Assembly (NCBI RefSeq): GCF_006539985.1 | Contig: NZ_BJOB01000001.1 | Coordinates: 1-64,000, forward strand | Reading direction: 5' to 3' | Length of the DNA stretch: 64,000 nt | Origin: Kurthia gibsonii | GTDB taxonomy: Bacteria > Bacillota > Bacilli > Bacillales_A > Planococcaceae | In this document: in pieces, positions 1 to 11,347 of the stretch | How the letters are laid out: the number at the start of each line of letters is the position of its first letter | Position numbering within the stretch: the first letter of the stretch is position 1 | Notes under the pieces: generated by a model | What the model was told of the DNA's origin: nothing | Databases searched by the model: none | The model's input: only the letters and a program-made list of their open reading frames with translations | Translations under genes and position numbers: made by a program

Positions 1-187
1 AAAAAAGTTTTTTGTGTCAGTTGGTATTTCTTAACTGGACAACTCCTTAATTATATAACAATAATTCATTGAAGTCAATTGCTTTTTTAAAATATTTTTA
101 TAACTGTTTTCCAACAGCAACTTTTATATAATATAATACTTTTTTATAAAGTGCAAGTTTTTTTATGAAATTAACTTTAGATTTTAA

Positions 188-222
188 AAATACACCTTAG
201 ACTTACTGTCTGTGGTGTATTT
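188..222 (-). terminator. Probable terminator of the HD-GYP gene
   Basis: A 9-bp inverted repeat (aaatacacc at 188-196 pairing with ggtgtattt at 214-222) lies just past the stop codon of the minus-strand gene. On the minus strand it is followed by a short T-rich run. The remaining bases 1-187 are AT-rich and show no convincing gene on either strand. Confidence 0.5.
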
Positions 223-236
223 CCAAAGTGTTTCTT

Positions 237-1310
237 CTATATATGAACTCGGTGAATAAACATATTTCTTTTTAAACTCAAATCAATAATCTCTCCACTA
301 TGCTCAATTTTAACAGTAGGTCGTGTAATTAAATTATTATTTGTATAAACAATCGTTCCGATTAATCCATTAGACAGTTCCACTACTGTACCTAAAGGTA
401 GATCTGCTACTGACGCCAATAAGGCCTGAACGACATCTATACGATACTTACCAAATGCTGATTCTCTAATGACTTCTACTACTTTAAACACAGACTCTTT
501 AGGTTTGTATAAACGTTCGCTAGTCATTGCATGAAATACATCTGCGATTGCAATAATATGAGATATCTGTGTAATTGAATCACCTTTGACTCGATTAGGA
601 TAACCACTTCCGTCTAATTTTTCATGATGTTGAAAAATCGCGAGCTTCATTTCTTGTTTTAAAATCGGTATATCTTTTACCATCTTCAGACTATGAATTG
701 GATGATTCATGATTTCTTTAAATTCAAATTCATTTAAAGCACCTGGTTTCATTCGAATTCTTTTACTAATCTTCGCCATACCACAATCAGCTAACAAGGC
801 AGCTGTTGCAATTTGTAGAACATCACCTTTGTTATATTTCATCTTATTCGCAATAACAGCTGCTACTAAAGCTACTGCTACTGCATGATGATAAATATAT
901 TCTCTAGAATCCGCATAATCATTCAATGTGAAGATTTTTGTGCGATCTGTAATCATCTCATCAATTAGCGGCATGACAATATCTCGTGCTTTACCGATAT
1001 CTACTTTAGAGCCTGCTTCCCAGTTGGAAAATTCAGATTTAAATTTTTGCACACTTGTTTTAAGTTTTTTCTCAAAGTTCTGCTCATCTGTTTTAAAAGT
1101 TTCTTTTGTATATACTACTTCTTTTTTAGATTCAATTGATTGTTTTGTTATTGGAATCATCGATATATTGAACGCTTGAAAGACCATCAACATGTCACGG
1201 TCTACTCTTGTATCCTTATATGCGATTGGATACTGTGTGTTCGCTAAAATATCTTCTGCTAATACACTACCTAATTTTATTTCATCTAAATTAATTTTTA
1301 CTGTATCCAA
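237..1310 (-). CDS. HD-GYP domain protein with a degenerate HD dyad
   Basis: 357-residue cytoplasmic protein. The N-terminal ~100 residues are a poorly conserved region of the type that precedes HD-GYP domains, and the C-terminal half (about 130-310) is an HD-GYP domain. The family hydrolyses cyclic di-GMP. Hallmarks seen: His142, the HHEKLDGSGYP segment (His228, His229, GYP 236-238), and ADVFDA-like ADVFHAMTS. The HD dyad reads Ala174-Asp175 (LLADCGM instead of LLHDIGK), so one metal ligand and the usual Lys are missing. Activity may be lost or altered, and a c-di-GMP-binding or regulatory role is possible. It lies next to and co-directional with gyrA, but gyrA has its own terminator and the two genes are 153 bp apart. 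Confidence 0.85.
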   Translation of the reverse strand: MDTVKINLDEIKLGSVLAEDILANTQYPIAYKDTRVDRDMLMVFQAFNISMIPITKQSIESKKEVVYTKETFKTDEQNFEKKLKTSVQKFKSEFSNWEAGSKVDIGKARDIVMPLIDEMITDRTKIFTLNDYADSREYIYHHAVAVALVAAVIANKMKYNKGDVLQIATAALLADCGMAKISKRIRMKPGALNEFEFKEIMNHPIHSLKMVKDIPILKQEMKLAIFQHHEKLDGSGYPNRVKGDSITQISHIIAIADVFHAMTSERLYKPKESVFKVVEVIRESAFGKYRIDVVQALLASVADLPLGTVVELSNGLIGTIVYTNNNLITRPTVKIEHSGEIIDLSLKRNMFIHRVHI

Positions 1311-1411
1311 CTCACTGCCTCCTCATTCTATTTTATAAAAAATCAATGCACATATTTTCCACTAAATAGTCTACTTTCATTAAATATACACCTAATTTTT
1401 ATGTGTTCCAA

Positions 1412-1453
1412 TATAAAAAGAAGAAATCACGCATATTAACGTGATTTCTTCTA
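1412..1453 (-). terminator. gyrA terminator
   Basis: A strong 12-13 bp hairpin (gaagaaatcacg with cgtgatttcttc) lies immediately after the gyrA stop. On the minus strand it is followed by the T-rich run ctttttatat. It closes the rlbA-recF-gyrB-gyrA transcription unit. Confidence 0.8.
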
Positions 1454-1463
1454 AGTCTAACAA

Positions 1464-3947
1464 CTATTCTTCTTCTGTAGATTCTTCTTCAAGATTTTCA
1501 GATTCTTCTTCAGATGGATCTTCTTTTTCTACTTTCGCAACAGTCGCAACAAATTCTTCATCGGCTAAGCGAATTAAACGAACACCTTGTGTACTACGTC
1601 CAATTTGAGAAATATCATTTACATCCATACGAATTAACATACCGTTAATTGTTATAAGCATAATATCTTCTTCACCTGTAACTGCTTTAACTGCCACTAC
1701 CGGACCATTTTTATCTGTAATTTGACATGTTTTAATTCCCACGCCACCGCGAGTTTGTAAACGATATTCTTCTTCTGAAGTACGTTTTCCATAACCTTTT
1801 TCTGTAACAACAAGAATCTCTTGACCTTCTTCTAAGATTTCCATGCCGACTACATAGTCATCGTCACGTAAACGAATACCACGAACACCAGCTGCATTTC
1901 GTCCCATCGCACGAATATCTTGTTCTTTAAAACGAACTAACATCCCTTGATGTGTTCCGATAATAATTTCTTTTGTACCGTCTGTTAAACGCACTGAGAT
2001 TAATTCATCATCTTCACGTAAAGAAATAGCAATCAAACCGTTAGTACGAATGTTTGCAAAGTTTGATAATGATGTACGCTTCGTTACACCTGTTTTTGTT
2101 GTGAAAATAAAGTAAGCATCTTCTTCATATGAAGGAACGCGAATCATCGCTGTTACTTTTTCATCTTTATCCACATTTAACAGATTCACAATCGGTAAAC
2201 CTTTTGCTGTACGTCCAAACTCAGGGATTTCGTATCCCTTCGCTTTAAACGTTTTACCTTTTGAAGTGAAGAATAGAATTGTATCATGCGTTGAAGCATA
2301 CATTAAATGTTCTACAAAATCATCTTCATTCGTTCCCATACCTTGAACACCGCGTCCACCGCGTCGTTGGCTGCGGTATGTATTAGCAGGTAAACGTTTA
2401 ATATAACCATTGTGTGTAAGTGTTAACACCGAATTTTCTCTTGGAATCAAATCTTCATCCTCAATCATGTTCGCGCCACCAGCAATAATTTCTGTACGGC
2501 GTGCATCATTGAAGCGCTCTTTTACTTCTGTTAACTCTTCATGAATAATCGCAATGATTTTTCCTTCATTTGCTAAAATTTCTTTTAATTCTGCGATTAG
2601 AGCTAATAAACCATTGTATTCTTCTTCAATTTTATCGCGTTCTAAACCTGTTAAACGTTGTAATCGCATATCAAGAATGGCTTGTGCTTGTCTTTCACTT
2701 AATGAATATTGCTCACCTAGCGTTCGCTTCGCTTCATCTGCTGTTTGTGAACTACGAATTAATTGAATGATTGCATCGATATGGTCTAGCGCAATACGAA
2801 GTCCTTCTAGGATATGTGCGCGATCTTCAGCTTTCTTTAATTCAAATTCTGTACGGCGACGAATTACTTCTTTTTGATGTTCTAAATAATGATAGAGAGC
2901 TTCTTTTAAACTTAGTGTTTGCGGTTGGCCATTTACTAAAGCTAGCATGTTAATACCAAAACTTGATTGCATTGCAGTTTGTTTATATAAATTATTCAAA
3001 ACAACATTTGCATTTGCGTCTCTACGTACATCAATCACAATACGCATACCATTACGATCCGATTCATCTCGAATATTCGTAATGCCATCAATTTTTTTAT
3101 CACGAACTAATTCAGCAATTTTCTCAATTAATCGCGCTTTATTTACTTGGTAAGGAAGTTCATTCACAATGATTACTTCTTTACCACTTGTTTTTTGTTC
3201 GATTTCAACTTTTGAACGGACAACAATTGATCCGCGTCCTGTTTCATAGGCACGACGAATTCCACTGCGCCCAAGAATAAGACCACCTGTAGGAAAGTCT
3301 GGACCTGGAATGATCTCCATTAATTCTTCTGTCGTAATTGCAGGATTTTCAGATACTGCTAAAACACCATCAATCACTTCACCAAGTTGGTGAGGAGGGA
3401 TATTTGTTGCCATACCTACAGCAATACCTGATGTTCCATTCACAAGTAAATTAGGATAACGCGCTGGTAATACAACCGGTTCACGTTCATTCCCATCGTA
3501 GTTATCTTTATAATCAATTGTATTTTTGTTAATGTCACGCAACATCTCCATTGCGATTTTTGACATACGCGATTCTGTATAACGCATCGCTGCGGCACCG
3601 TCACCATCAATCGAACCAAAGTTACCATGCCCATCTACAAGCATGTAACGGTAACTGAAATCCTGTGCCATACGTACCATTGCTTCATAAATAGATGAGT
3701 CACCATGCGGGTGATACTTACCCATAACATCCCCAACAATACGTGCAGATTTTTTATATGGTTTATCCGATGTACTACCTAGCTCCTGCATTCCATATAA
3801 AATACGTCTTTGAACTGGCTTCAATCCATCACGCACATCTGGTAATGCACGTGAAACGATTACACTCATAGCATAATCTAAAAATGCTGTTTTAACTGTT
3901 TTAGTAATATTGACTCCTTTTACGCCGGAGTGATTTTCTTCAGACAA
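1464..3947 (-). CDS. gyrA: DNA gyrase subunit A
   Basis: 827 residues. GyrA is the DNA breakage-reunion subunit of the A2B2 gyrase that introduces negative supercoils. The catalytic tyrosine is Tyr123 in AAMRYTESR. The quinolone-resistance region reads [10 protein letters not shown] with Ser84, Ser85 and Glu88, which looks like the susceptible form. The GyrA box QRRGGRG is present in the C-terminal beta-pinwheel domain, and the protein ends in a Glu-rich acidic tail. The start is TTG at 3947, chosen because ggaggt precedes it at good spacing and the family begins here. It lies 28 bp downstream of gyrB, in the usual recF-gyrB-gyrA order. Confidence 0.98.
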   Translation of the reverse strand: MSEENHSGVKGVNITKTVKTAFLDYAMSVIVSRALPDVRDGLKPVQRRILYGMQELGSTSDKPYKKSARIVGDVMGKYHPHGDSSIYEAMVRMAQDFSYRYMLVDGHGNFGSIDGDGAAAMRYTESRMSKIAMEMLRDINKNTIDYKDNYDGNEREPVVLPARYPNLLVNGTSGIAVGMATNIPPHQLGEVIDGVLAVSENPAITTEELMEIIPGPDFPTGGLILGRSGIRRAYETGRGSIVVRSKVEIEQKTSGKEVIIVNELPYQVNKARLIEKIAELVRDKKIDGITNIRDESDRNGMRIVIDVRRDANANVVLNNLYKQTAMQSSFGINMLALVNGQPQTLSLKEALYHYLEHQKEVIRRRTEFELKKAEDRAHILEGLRIALDHIDAIIQLIRSSQTADEAKRTLGEQYSLSERQAQAILDMRLQRLTGLERDKIEEEYNGLLALIAELKEILANEGKIIAIIHEELTEVKERFNDARRTEIIAGGANMIEDEDLIPRENSVLTLTHNGYIKRLPANTYRSQRRGGRGVQGMGTNEDDFVEHLMYASTHDTILFFTSKGKTFKAKGYEIPEFGRTAKGLPIVNLLNVDKDEKVTAMIRVPSYEEDAYFIFTTKTGVTKRTSLSNFANIRTNGLIAISLREDDELISVRLTDGTKEIIIGTHQGMLVRFKEQDIRAMGRNAAGVRGIRLRDDDYVVGMEILEEGQEILVVTEKGYGKRTSEEEYRLQTRGGVGIKTCQITDKNGPVVAVKAVTGEEDIMLITINGMLIRMDVNDISQIGRSTQGVRLIRLADEEFVATVAKVEKEDPSEEESENLEEESTEEE

Positions 3948-3975
3948 AACGTAAACCTCCTTTCAAAAACCTTAC

Positions 3976-5907
<1,932 letters not shown>

Positions 5908-5947
5908 CTACTCTTTCATATAACATTTAGATGTCTTTTGATTTGAT

Positions 5948-5988
5948 AAGGTTCTGTAAATACTGTTACTCAGAATCTACAGAACCTT
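5948..5988 (-). terminator. Hairpin at the recF-gyrB junction
   Basis: A perfect 11-bp inverted repeat (aaggttctgta with tacagaacctt) spans the recF stop codon. It has no long T-run, so it is more likely an attenuator or RNA-processing element than a full terminator. One edge touches the parS site. Confidence 0.5.
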
Positions 5989-7081
5989 GTTTCACGTGAA
6001 ACAATTTTGCTTCACGTATTGTATTGTGGTCAATGCCATCTACACTCGTTGTTGTAACAAATGTTTGTACATCGCCATGTATTGTGTTTAATAAATGGGA
6101 TTGGCGATAATCATCTAATTCAGATAAAACATCATCCAATAATAAAATCGGCGCTTCTCCCACTTCTTGTTTAATTAATTCAATCTCAGCTAATTTTAAA
6201 GAAAGTGCTGTTGTGCGTTGTTGACCTTGTGAACCATATACTTGTACATCATAACTATTTACCATAAATTGTAAGTCATCACGGTGCGGACCAAGTAATG
6301 TAACACCACGCTCAAGCTCTCGATTTTTTTGTTCTTTTAATTTAGCTAATAGATGTTCTTCCATAGCTGTTGAATCCCAAGAAGCTTCTAATCCACTTAC
6401 AGCTTTATAGTGAATTTCTAGCTTTTCTTTTTCCCTTGAGATTCCAAAATGAATAGGCGCAGCCCACTCTTGTAATAATTCCATGAATTCAAAACGTTTA
6501 CGAATAACCTTCACTGCAGCGGCAACATATTGTTCAGTGAAAATATCAAAACTTAAATCATCTAAATTTCGTTTTCCCTGATTTTTTTTCAAAATATGAT
6601 TACGCTGTTTTAATATTTTTTGAAAGCTAGATAAATCATGTAAGTAAGTCGGCGAAATCTGACCAATCTCCATATCTAAAAAACGCCTGCGCAACTGTGG
6701 ACTTCCTTTGACGACATTTAAATCTTCAGGAGCAAACATGACTACATTCATTTGTCCAATATATTCGCTTAATTTACTTTGATTGAGGTGATTTGCTTTC
6801 GCTTTTTTACCTTTTTTGGAGATTGTAAGTTCTAGAGGGAGTTTTCCATATCGTTTTTGAATGTCTCCCTCTATTTTACCATACTCAGCGCCCCACTGGA
6901 TTAATTCTTTATCATTCGATGTTCGATGTGATTTTGCCATCGCTAAAACATAAATTGCTTCCATGACATTCGTCTTACCTTGTGCATTTTCACCGATAAA
7001 GATATTAATCGTTTTAGAAAAATTTAATTCAAAAGAATTGTAATTTCGGTAATCATGTAATTTTAAGCGTTCAATATACAT
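5966..7081 (-). CDS. recF: DNA replication and repair protein RecF
   Basis: 371 residues, the family's usual length. RecF is an SMC-like ABC ATPase that helps RecO and RecR load RecA at single-strand gaps. Walker A is GENAQGKTN, the signature is GSQGQQRT, and Walker B is [11 protein letters not shown]. It starts with ATG 3 bp after the rlbA stop, which indicates translational coupling. The last codons contain a perfect parS palindrome (encoding FHVKQG), so a chromosome-partition site is embedded in the coding sequence. Confidence 0.97.
   Translation of the reverse strand: MYIERLKLHDYRNYNSFELNFSKTINIFIGENAQGKTNVMEAIYVLAMAKSHRTSNDKELIQWGAEYGKIEGDIQKRYGKLPLELTISKKGKKAKANHLNQSKLSEYIGQMNVVMFAPEDLNVVKGSPQLRRRFLDMEIGQISPTYLHDLSSFQKILKQRNHILKKNQGKRNLDDLSFDIFTEQYVAAAVKVIRKRFEFMELLQEWAAPIHFGISREKEKLEIHYKAVSGLEASWDSTAMEEHLLAKLKEQKNRELERGVTLLGPHRDDLQFMVNSYDVQVYGSQGQQRTTALSLKLAEIELIKQEVGEAPILLLDDVLSELDDYRQSHLLNTIHGDVQTFVTTTSVDGIDHNTIREAKLFHVKQGSVDSE
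5988..6003. promoter_or_regulatory. parS site (perfect palindrome) inside recF
   Basis: The 16-bp sequence tgtttcacgtgaaaca matches the Bacillus parS consensus exactly. It should be a ParB (Spo0J) loading site, about 3-4 kb from oriC. Confidence 0.93.
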
Positions 7082-7084
7082 GCA

Positions 7085-7312
7085 TTATTCCTCAAGAAAT
7101 GCATCTTTCACAATAAATCTCCCTACCTCAGGTAACTCCACAATATCTTCGTGTCTTAATTTTCTTCCTCGGCGATCTTCTAACTCATCATTCACAAATA
7201 CATCATTCTCAGCAAGGTACCATTTTGCTTGGCCTCCAGAACTAATAAGGTCGACCATTTTTAAAAATTGACCTAATGTTACATATTCAGTGTCTATTAC
7301 GATTTCGTTCAC
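7085..7312 (-). CDS. rlbA: S4-domain protein YaaA/RlbA
   Basis: About 75 residues from the chosen start. It is a small S4-like RNA-binding protein that sits between dnaN and recF across Bacillales, and it has been linked to ribosome assembly. The sequence shows the family's ITLGQFLK-like stretch (YVTLGQFLKMVDLI), SGGQAKWYL, and DRRGRKL. The GTG at 7312 is preferred because aaaagg precedes it by about 9 bp and the length then matches the family. ATGs at 7330 and 7321 are alternatives. Exact start uncertain. Confidence 0.85.
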   Translation of the reverse strand: MNEIVIDTEYVTLGQFLKMVDLISSGGQAKWYLAENDVFVNDELEDRRGRKLRHEDIVELPEVGRFIVKDAFLEE

Positions 7313-7349
7313 AGTTTTCATCCTTTTCATAACGATTCTTTATCTTTCT

Positions 7350-7378
7350 ATTATACCGAATTTTAAGCAATAAGTAAA
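7350..7378 (-). promoter_or_regulatory. Predicted SigA promoter of rlbA-recF-gyrB-gyrA
   Basis: On the minus strand a perfect -10 (tataat, plus-strand 7350-7355) is preceded at 17 bp by a partial -35 (tttact, 7373-7378). It lies between the dnaN terminator and rlbA. Confidence 0.55.
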
Positions 7379-7385
7379 AATAGGT

Positions 7386-7424
7386 ATTAAAAAGCGAATT
7401 TAGCACCTGGTACTAAACTCGCTT
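7386..7424 (-). terminator. dnaN terminator
   Basis: A 12-bp inverted repeat with one mismatch (aagcgaatttag, 7392-7403; ctaaactcgctt, 7413-7424). On the minus strand it is followed directly by ttttt. It separates dnaA-dnaN from the rlbA-recF-gyr unit. Confidence 0.7.
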
Positions 7425-7458
7425 GGGAAATAATTCGCGCTGTTGCTATTTTAAAATA

Positions 7459-8595
7459 TTAATACGTACGCACAGGTAAAATCAGCTGTAGAATCGAGTC
7501 GTCATGAATTGAACGAATGATAAATGGACGCATCGCACCAGTGAATTGAATGATTACATCTTGACCATCTATTGATTTTAGAGCATCCATCATATATTTC
7601 GCACTAAATGAAATACGCAATTCATCACCCGTTAATTCTTGTACTTGAATTTCTTCTTCAACCTTACCAATCTCAGGTGAATTTGAAGAAATTTCGATTT
7701 GGTTTTGATCTAAAGTTGAAAAACGAACAACATTATTGCGTTCTTCACGTGCTAAAAGTGATGCACGATCGATAGCTTGTAATAATTCTTTACCGTTAAT
7801 TTGTACAGTAGTTTGATATGTTTCTGGGATTAAGCGATTTGTATCAGGATAATTCCCCTCTAATAAACGTGAGAAGAAAAGAACATCTTCAGTTTTGAAT
7901 AATACTTGTTGATTTGTCATATAGATATTCACAGGTGTAGATGAATCTGAAAGAATTTTGCTTAATTCAGTTAGACTCTTCCCTGGGATAACAACACTTT
8001 CCACATCTTTTGGTAAATTGTCCAGCGTGACAATTCTACGTGCTAAACGATGGCTGTCTGTTGCAACGCAAATAAGTCCTTCTTCTGTAACTTTCCAATT
8101 TACTCCTGTTAATACAGGACGCGATTCACTTGTTGAAACTGCAAATACTGTTTCACGAATAATCGATTTTAATAAATCTCCAGGAATTGAAATTTGATTT
8201 TCTTCACTTACTTCTGGAAGCATTGGATATTCATTTGGTTCTAAGCCGATTAAGTGGAAATCCGATTTACCAGAACGAATACGCGTTTGATAATTTTCAG
8301 TTACTTCAATTTCAACTTCATTTGTTGGTAATTTACGAATAATTTCGTTAAACATACGAGCTTGTAAAACAATTGAACCTGTTTCATCAATTTGAATTAA
8401 TTGTTGACCGTCTTTTTCAGTTGGAATAAATGTTTGAATTGTAATATCTGCATCACTACCTGTTAAACGAATACCTTCTGTAGATACATCAATTTTAATA
8501 CCTGTTAAAATTGGAATCGTTGTTTTTGAACTTACAGCTTTCATTACATCATTTAGTGCATTTAATAACTGATCTCTTACTATGTTGAATTTCAT
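7459..8595 (-). CDS. dnaN: DNA polymerase III sliding clamp (beta subunit)
   Basis: 378 residues, the full family length. DnaN forms the dimeric ring that tethers the replicative polymerase to DNA. All three clamp domains are recognisable, from MKFNIVRDQLLNALNDVMKAVS to the C-terminal MRPFIIR and the end LQLILPVRTY. It starts with ATG at 8595 after a gaggtt ribosome binding site and follows dnaA in the conserved order. The gap to dnaA carries the unwinding side of oriC. Confidence 0.98.
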   Translation of the reverse strand: MKFNIVRDQLLNALNDVMKAVSSKTTIPILTGIKIDVSTEGIRLTGSDADITIQTFIPTEKDGQQLIQIDETGSIVLQARMFNEIIRKLPTNEVEIEVTENYQTRIRSGKSDFHLIGLEPNEYPMLPEVSEENQISIPGDLLKSIIRETVFAVSTSESRPVLTGVNWKVTEEGLICVATDSHRLARRIVTLDNLPKDVESVVIPGKSLTELSKILSDSSTPVNIYMTNQQVLFKTEDVLFFSRLLEGNYPDTNRLIPETYQTTVQINGKELLQAIDRASLLAREERNNVVRFSTLDQNQIEISSNSPEIGKVEEEIQVQELTGDELRISFSAKYMMDALKSIDGQDVIIQFTGAMRPFIIRSIHDDSILQLILPVRTY

Positions 8596-8599
8596 GTAA

Positions 8600-8763
8600 A
8601 TAACCTCTCTTTATATATTATTAATTAATATTATTTTTAATAGTTTAAGTAATAGGGGGTGTGGATTCTGTGGATAACCCATCTCGTACGAATAAAATCA
8701 GTCTATCTGCTTGTAGATAGACTGTGTATAAGTGTGTGGTTAAAAATCTAATTTATCCACAAG
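8600..8763 (-). other. oriC unwinding side (dnaA-dnaN gap): DnaA boxes plus DnaA-trio
   Basis: Perfect DnaA boxes occur at 8669-8677 (tgtggataa) and 8753-8761 (ttatccaca), with a partial box at 8660-8667. On the minus strand, next to the first box, a C-run is followed by ctattacttaaacta (plus 8641-8655), which fits the DnaA-trio repeat that loads DnaA on single strands in B. subtilis. An AT-rich tract (8600-8640) follows and would be the unwinding element. The order box, trio, AT-rich tract is that known for Bacillus. Confidence 0.8.
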
Positions 8764-10107
8764 CTAATTACTTAACTTGGTTTTAATCTGTTTAATATCA
8801 TCTTGTAAAATTGCGTCTGTTTTTAATAAGGATGTAATTTTTTCATGTGCGTGAATTACAGTTGTATGATCACGACCGCCAAATTCTTCACCTATTTTTG
8901 GTAGTGAGGAGTCTGTCATTTCTCGTGATAAATACATAGCTACTTGACGAGGAAAAGCAATTGATTTTGTTCTCTTTTTAGCAGAAAAATCTTCAAGTTT
9001 AATACCATAGTGTTCCCCAACAGTCTTTTGAATATCCAAAATGGATAAAATTTTTGGAGTTGTTGAAGGCATGATGCTTTTTAAAGCTTCAGCAGCTAAT
9101 TCAGCTGTTAAAGGTTGATTTAGTAAGTTTGAATAAGCAACAACTCGTGTTAAAGCACCCTCTAACTCTCGAATGTTCGAATCAATTTGACTTGCAATAT
9201 AACTCATTACATCATCTGAAATTTGCAAACCATCTGCATCAGCTTTTTTTCTTAATATGGCAATACGTGTTTCTAAATCAGGTGGACCAATATCGATAAT
9301 CAATCCCCATTCAAAACGAGAACGTAAACGATCTTCTAATGTTGGAATCTCTTTCGGTTGGCGGTCACTTGAAATAATAATTTGTTTAGACTCTTCATGT
9401 AGGGTATTAAATGTATGAAAGAACTCTTCTTGAGTAGATTCTTTTCCAGCTAAAAACTGGATATCATCAATTAATAACACATCTACTTTTCGATATTTAT
9501 TACGAAAAGCCTCCGTATTATTATCACGAATTGAATTAATAAATTCATTTGTGAATTTCTCCGAAGATAAATAAACTACTTTCGCATTTGGGTCATGTTC
9601 TAACACATAATGACCAATTGCATGCATTAAATGTGTTTTTCCTAAACCTACTCCCCCATGTAAAAACAAAGGGTTATAAGCTTTTGCTGGTGCTTCAGCT
9701 ACAGCTAATGATGCAGCATGTGCAAAGCGATTTCCAGGTCCGATTACAAATGTATCAAATGTATTTTTTGTATTTAACATTGCTGGAGAGTGATCATTTG
9801 CAACGACAGGTAACTCTTTTTTCTTACGTTTAGTTGATGGTTGAAAATCATCATCTGCTACTTCAGTAAAATGAATATCCAATGACGAACCCGTTAATTT
9901 TTTAACAATCCCTTGAATTGTAGTTACATAATTTTTAGCTAACCATTCTTTTGAAAATGAGTTTTCAGCTGAAACAACGAGTTGATCATCTTCATATGCA
10001 ATTAATTCAGTTGATTTAAGCCAAGTATCAAAGCTTGGTTTCGATATGATTTTTTTGGCCTCATGTAACACCTGATTCCAAAAATGTTTCAGTTCTTCTT
10101 GGTTCAA
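8764..10107 (-). CDS. dnaA: Chromosomal replication initiator DnaA
   Basis: 447 residues. This AAA+ initiator binds DnaA boxes and opens oriC. Domain I is at the N terminus ([10 protein letters not shown]). Walker A is [10 protein letters not shown] and Walker B is [10 protein letters not shown]. The C-terminal DNA-binding helix-turn-helix signature is [15 protein letters not shown]. The start is the TTG at 10107 (LNQEELK), chosen because aaaggag precedes it; an in-frame TTG 18 bp upstream would overlap that site. It is flanked on both sides by DnaA boxes. Confidence 0.98.
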   Translation of the reverse strand: MNQEELKHFWNQVLHEAKKIISKPSFDTWLKSTELIAYEDDQLVVSAENSFSKEWLAKNYVTTIQGIVKKLTGSSLDIHFTEVADDDFQPSTKRKKKELPVVANDHSPAMLNTKNTFDTFVIGPGNRFAHAASLAVAEAPAKAYNPLFLHGGVGLGKTHLMHAIGHYVLEHDPNAKVVYLSSEKFTNEFINSIRDNNTEAFRNKYRKVDVLLIDDIQFLAGKESTQEEFFHTFNTLHEESKQIIISSDRQPKEIPTLEDRLRSRFEWGLIIDIGPPDLETRIAILRKKADADGLQISDDVMSYIASQIDSNIRELEGALTRVVAYSNLLNQPLTAELAAEALKSIMPSTTPKILSILDIQKTVGEHYGIKLEDFSAKKRTKSIAFPRQVAMYLSREMTDSSLPKIGEEFGGRDHTTVIHAHEKITSLLKTDAILQDDIKQIKTKLSN

Positions 10108-10125
10108 AATCGTCTCTCCTTTCAA

Positions 10126-10500
10126 TTAATTTTTATGTAAATAAAAGCGCAATGTTTAATATACATGAAAATAGAATTATACACAATAGCAACAACCTGT
10201 GGATAAGTGTTGTTAAGAGGGTGCAAATAACTTTATCCACAGGTTATAATAAATTGTGGAAAAATAGAGTTAAGGGAAAAATTGTATACAAACATTTCAA
10301 CAAAACTGAAGTCCTTTAATAATTGGTATACGAGTATTTAAAGTACTTATCCACAGTGGGAGGTTACCACTCGAATAACTTTATCCACAGGGTATTAATT
10401 TGTGAAAAACTTGTAGATAATACCTGTGGATAAAAAATATCTGAAAATTTTTAGTCACAAGCTTTCTGTATAACCAAAATAAGATTTGTGGATAAATCTT
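10126..10500. other. oriC DnaA-box array upstream of dnaA
   Basis: Six perfect 9-mers occur: 10198-10206, 10233-10241, 10347-10355, 10381-10389, 10425-10433 and 10487-10495. Near matches lie at 10255-10263 (tgtggaaaa) and 10412-10420 (tgtagataa). Both orientations occur. A minus-strand tataat at 10176-10181 is a possible dnaA -10, and the first box would then overlap its -35, which would allow autorepression. No gene is seen here. Confidence 0.88.
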
Positions 10501-10559
10501 ATTTGTTATTTAGCAATGAAAATCAGGGTATTTTTGAAGCAGACTTTTTGGGATCCGTA

Positions 10560-10589
10560 TTGACAAACTATTTATAAAAACGCTATAAT
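10560..10589 (+). promoter_or_regulatory. Strong SigA promoter of rpmH-rnpA
   Basis: A perfect -35 (ttgaca, 10560-10565) and a perfect -10 (tataat, 10584-10589) are 18 bp apart. They drive transcription rightward away from oriC. Confidence 0.85.
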
Positions 10590-10653
10590 GTGCAAGACTG
10601 TCTGTAGCATTTATAAATGGACTTTAGACTTTCAACAGGAGGTGTATTACACA

Positions 10654-10788
10654 ATGAAACGCACATACCAACCAAAAAAACGTAAACATAGCAAAGTGCA
10701 TGGTTTCCGTGCTCGTATGAGTTCTAAAAACGGTCGTCGCGTATTAGCAGCTCGTCGTCGTAAAGGTAGAAAAGTATTATCAGCATAA
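10654..10788 (+). CDS. rpmH: 50S ribosomal protein L34
   Basis: 44 residues, very basic, from [11 protein letters not shown] to GRKVLSA, the typical L34 sequence and length. It is a structural protein of the large ribosomal subunit. The ATG at 10654 has a strong aggaggtg site 8 bp upstream. A longer in-frame extension upstream has no ribosome binding site and does not belong to the family. It is the first gene of the rightward block. Confidence 0.98.
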   Translation: MKRTYQPKKRKHSKVHGFRARMSSKNGRRVLAARRRKGRKVLSA

Positions 10789-10794
10789 GCAAGT

Positions 10795-10824
10795 CCACTG
10801 ACCAACATCAGTGGTCTTTTTCTT
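10795..10824 (+). terminator. Terminator or attenuator after rpmH
   Basis: A 7-bp stem (ccactga with tcagtgg) is followed by tctttttctttt. In this gene order it probably lowers readthrough from rpmH into rnpA. Confidence 0.6.
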
Positions 10825-10889
10825 TTGAGAGGTTCGTGTCAATTTTTGGCACGGACAACTCTATTCAATAATTGTTGAGCAGGTGAACG

Positions 10890-11279
10890 ATGAAAAAAAG
10901 TCGTAGAGTGAAGTCAGAACATGACTTTCAAAAAGTATTTCGAAGAGGTAAATCTTTTGCGAATCGTCAATTTGTTGTTTACGGTTTAGCAAAAGAAGAG
11001 CAAGAACAGTTTCGTATCGGTTTATCTGTGAGTAAGAAGTTAGGAAATGCCGTAACACGAAACCAAATTAAACGTTATATCCGACAAAGCTTTCACGAGC
11101 TAGATCTTGAGTTACGCCAAGATATGGATTACGTCATTATCGCCAGAAAACCGGCGGCCACAATGAATTTTGAAGAAGTAAAAAAGAGTTTAGAACATGT
11201 TTTAAAAATCTCTAAATTTTTGAAGAGAACTACTAGAGTTAAGCAGAATAAGCATGATAAAATAGAGAAAATGAATTGA
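10890..11279 (+). CDS. rnpA: Ribonuclease P protein component
   Basis: 129 residues. This is the protein cofactor of RNase P, which matures tRNA 5' ends. Typical elements are [16 protein letters not shown], the FRRGKS motif, and [18 protein letters not shown]. The conserved RNR box reads RNQ, a small departure. The basic C-terminal tail is longer than in B. subtilis. The next gene downstream is jag rather than spoIIIJ/yidC, with only 68 bp between them. Confidence 0.96.
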   Translation: MKKSRRVKSEHDFQKVFRRGKSFANRQFVVYGLAKEEQEQFRIGLSVSKKLGNAVTRNQIKRYIRQSFHELDLELRQDMDYVIIARKPAATMNFEEVKKSLEHVLKISKFLKRTTRVKQNKHDKIEKMN

Positions 11280-11347
11280 CTCGCAGGGAGCGATCACTAA
11301 AAAGATTTCTACATTACTTCATCCTGCGAACAACAGGAGGGGCCCAA

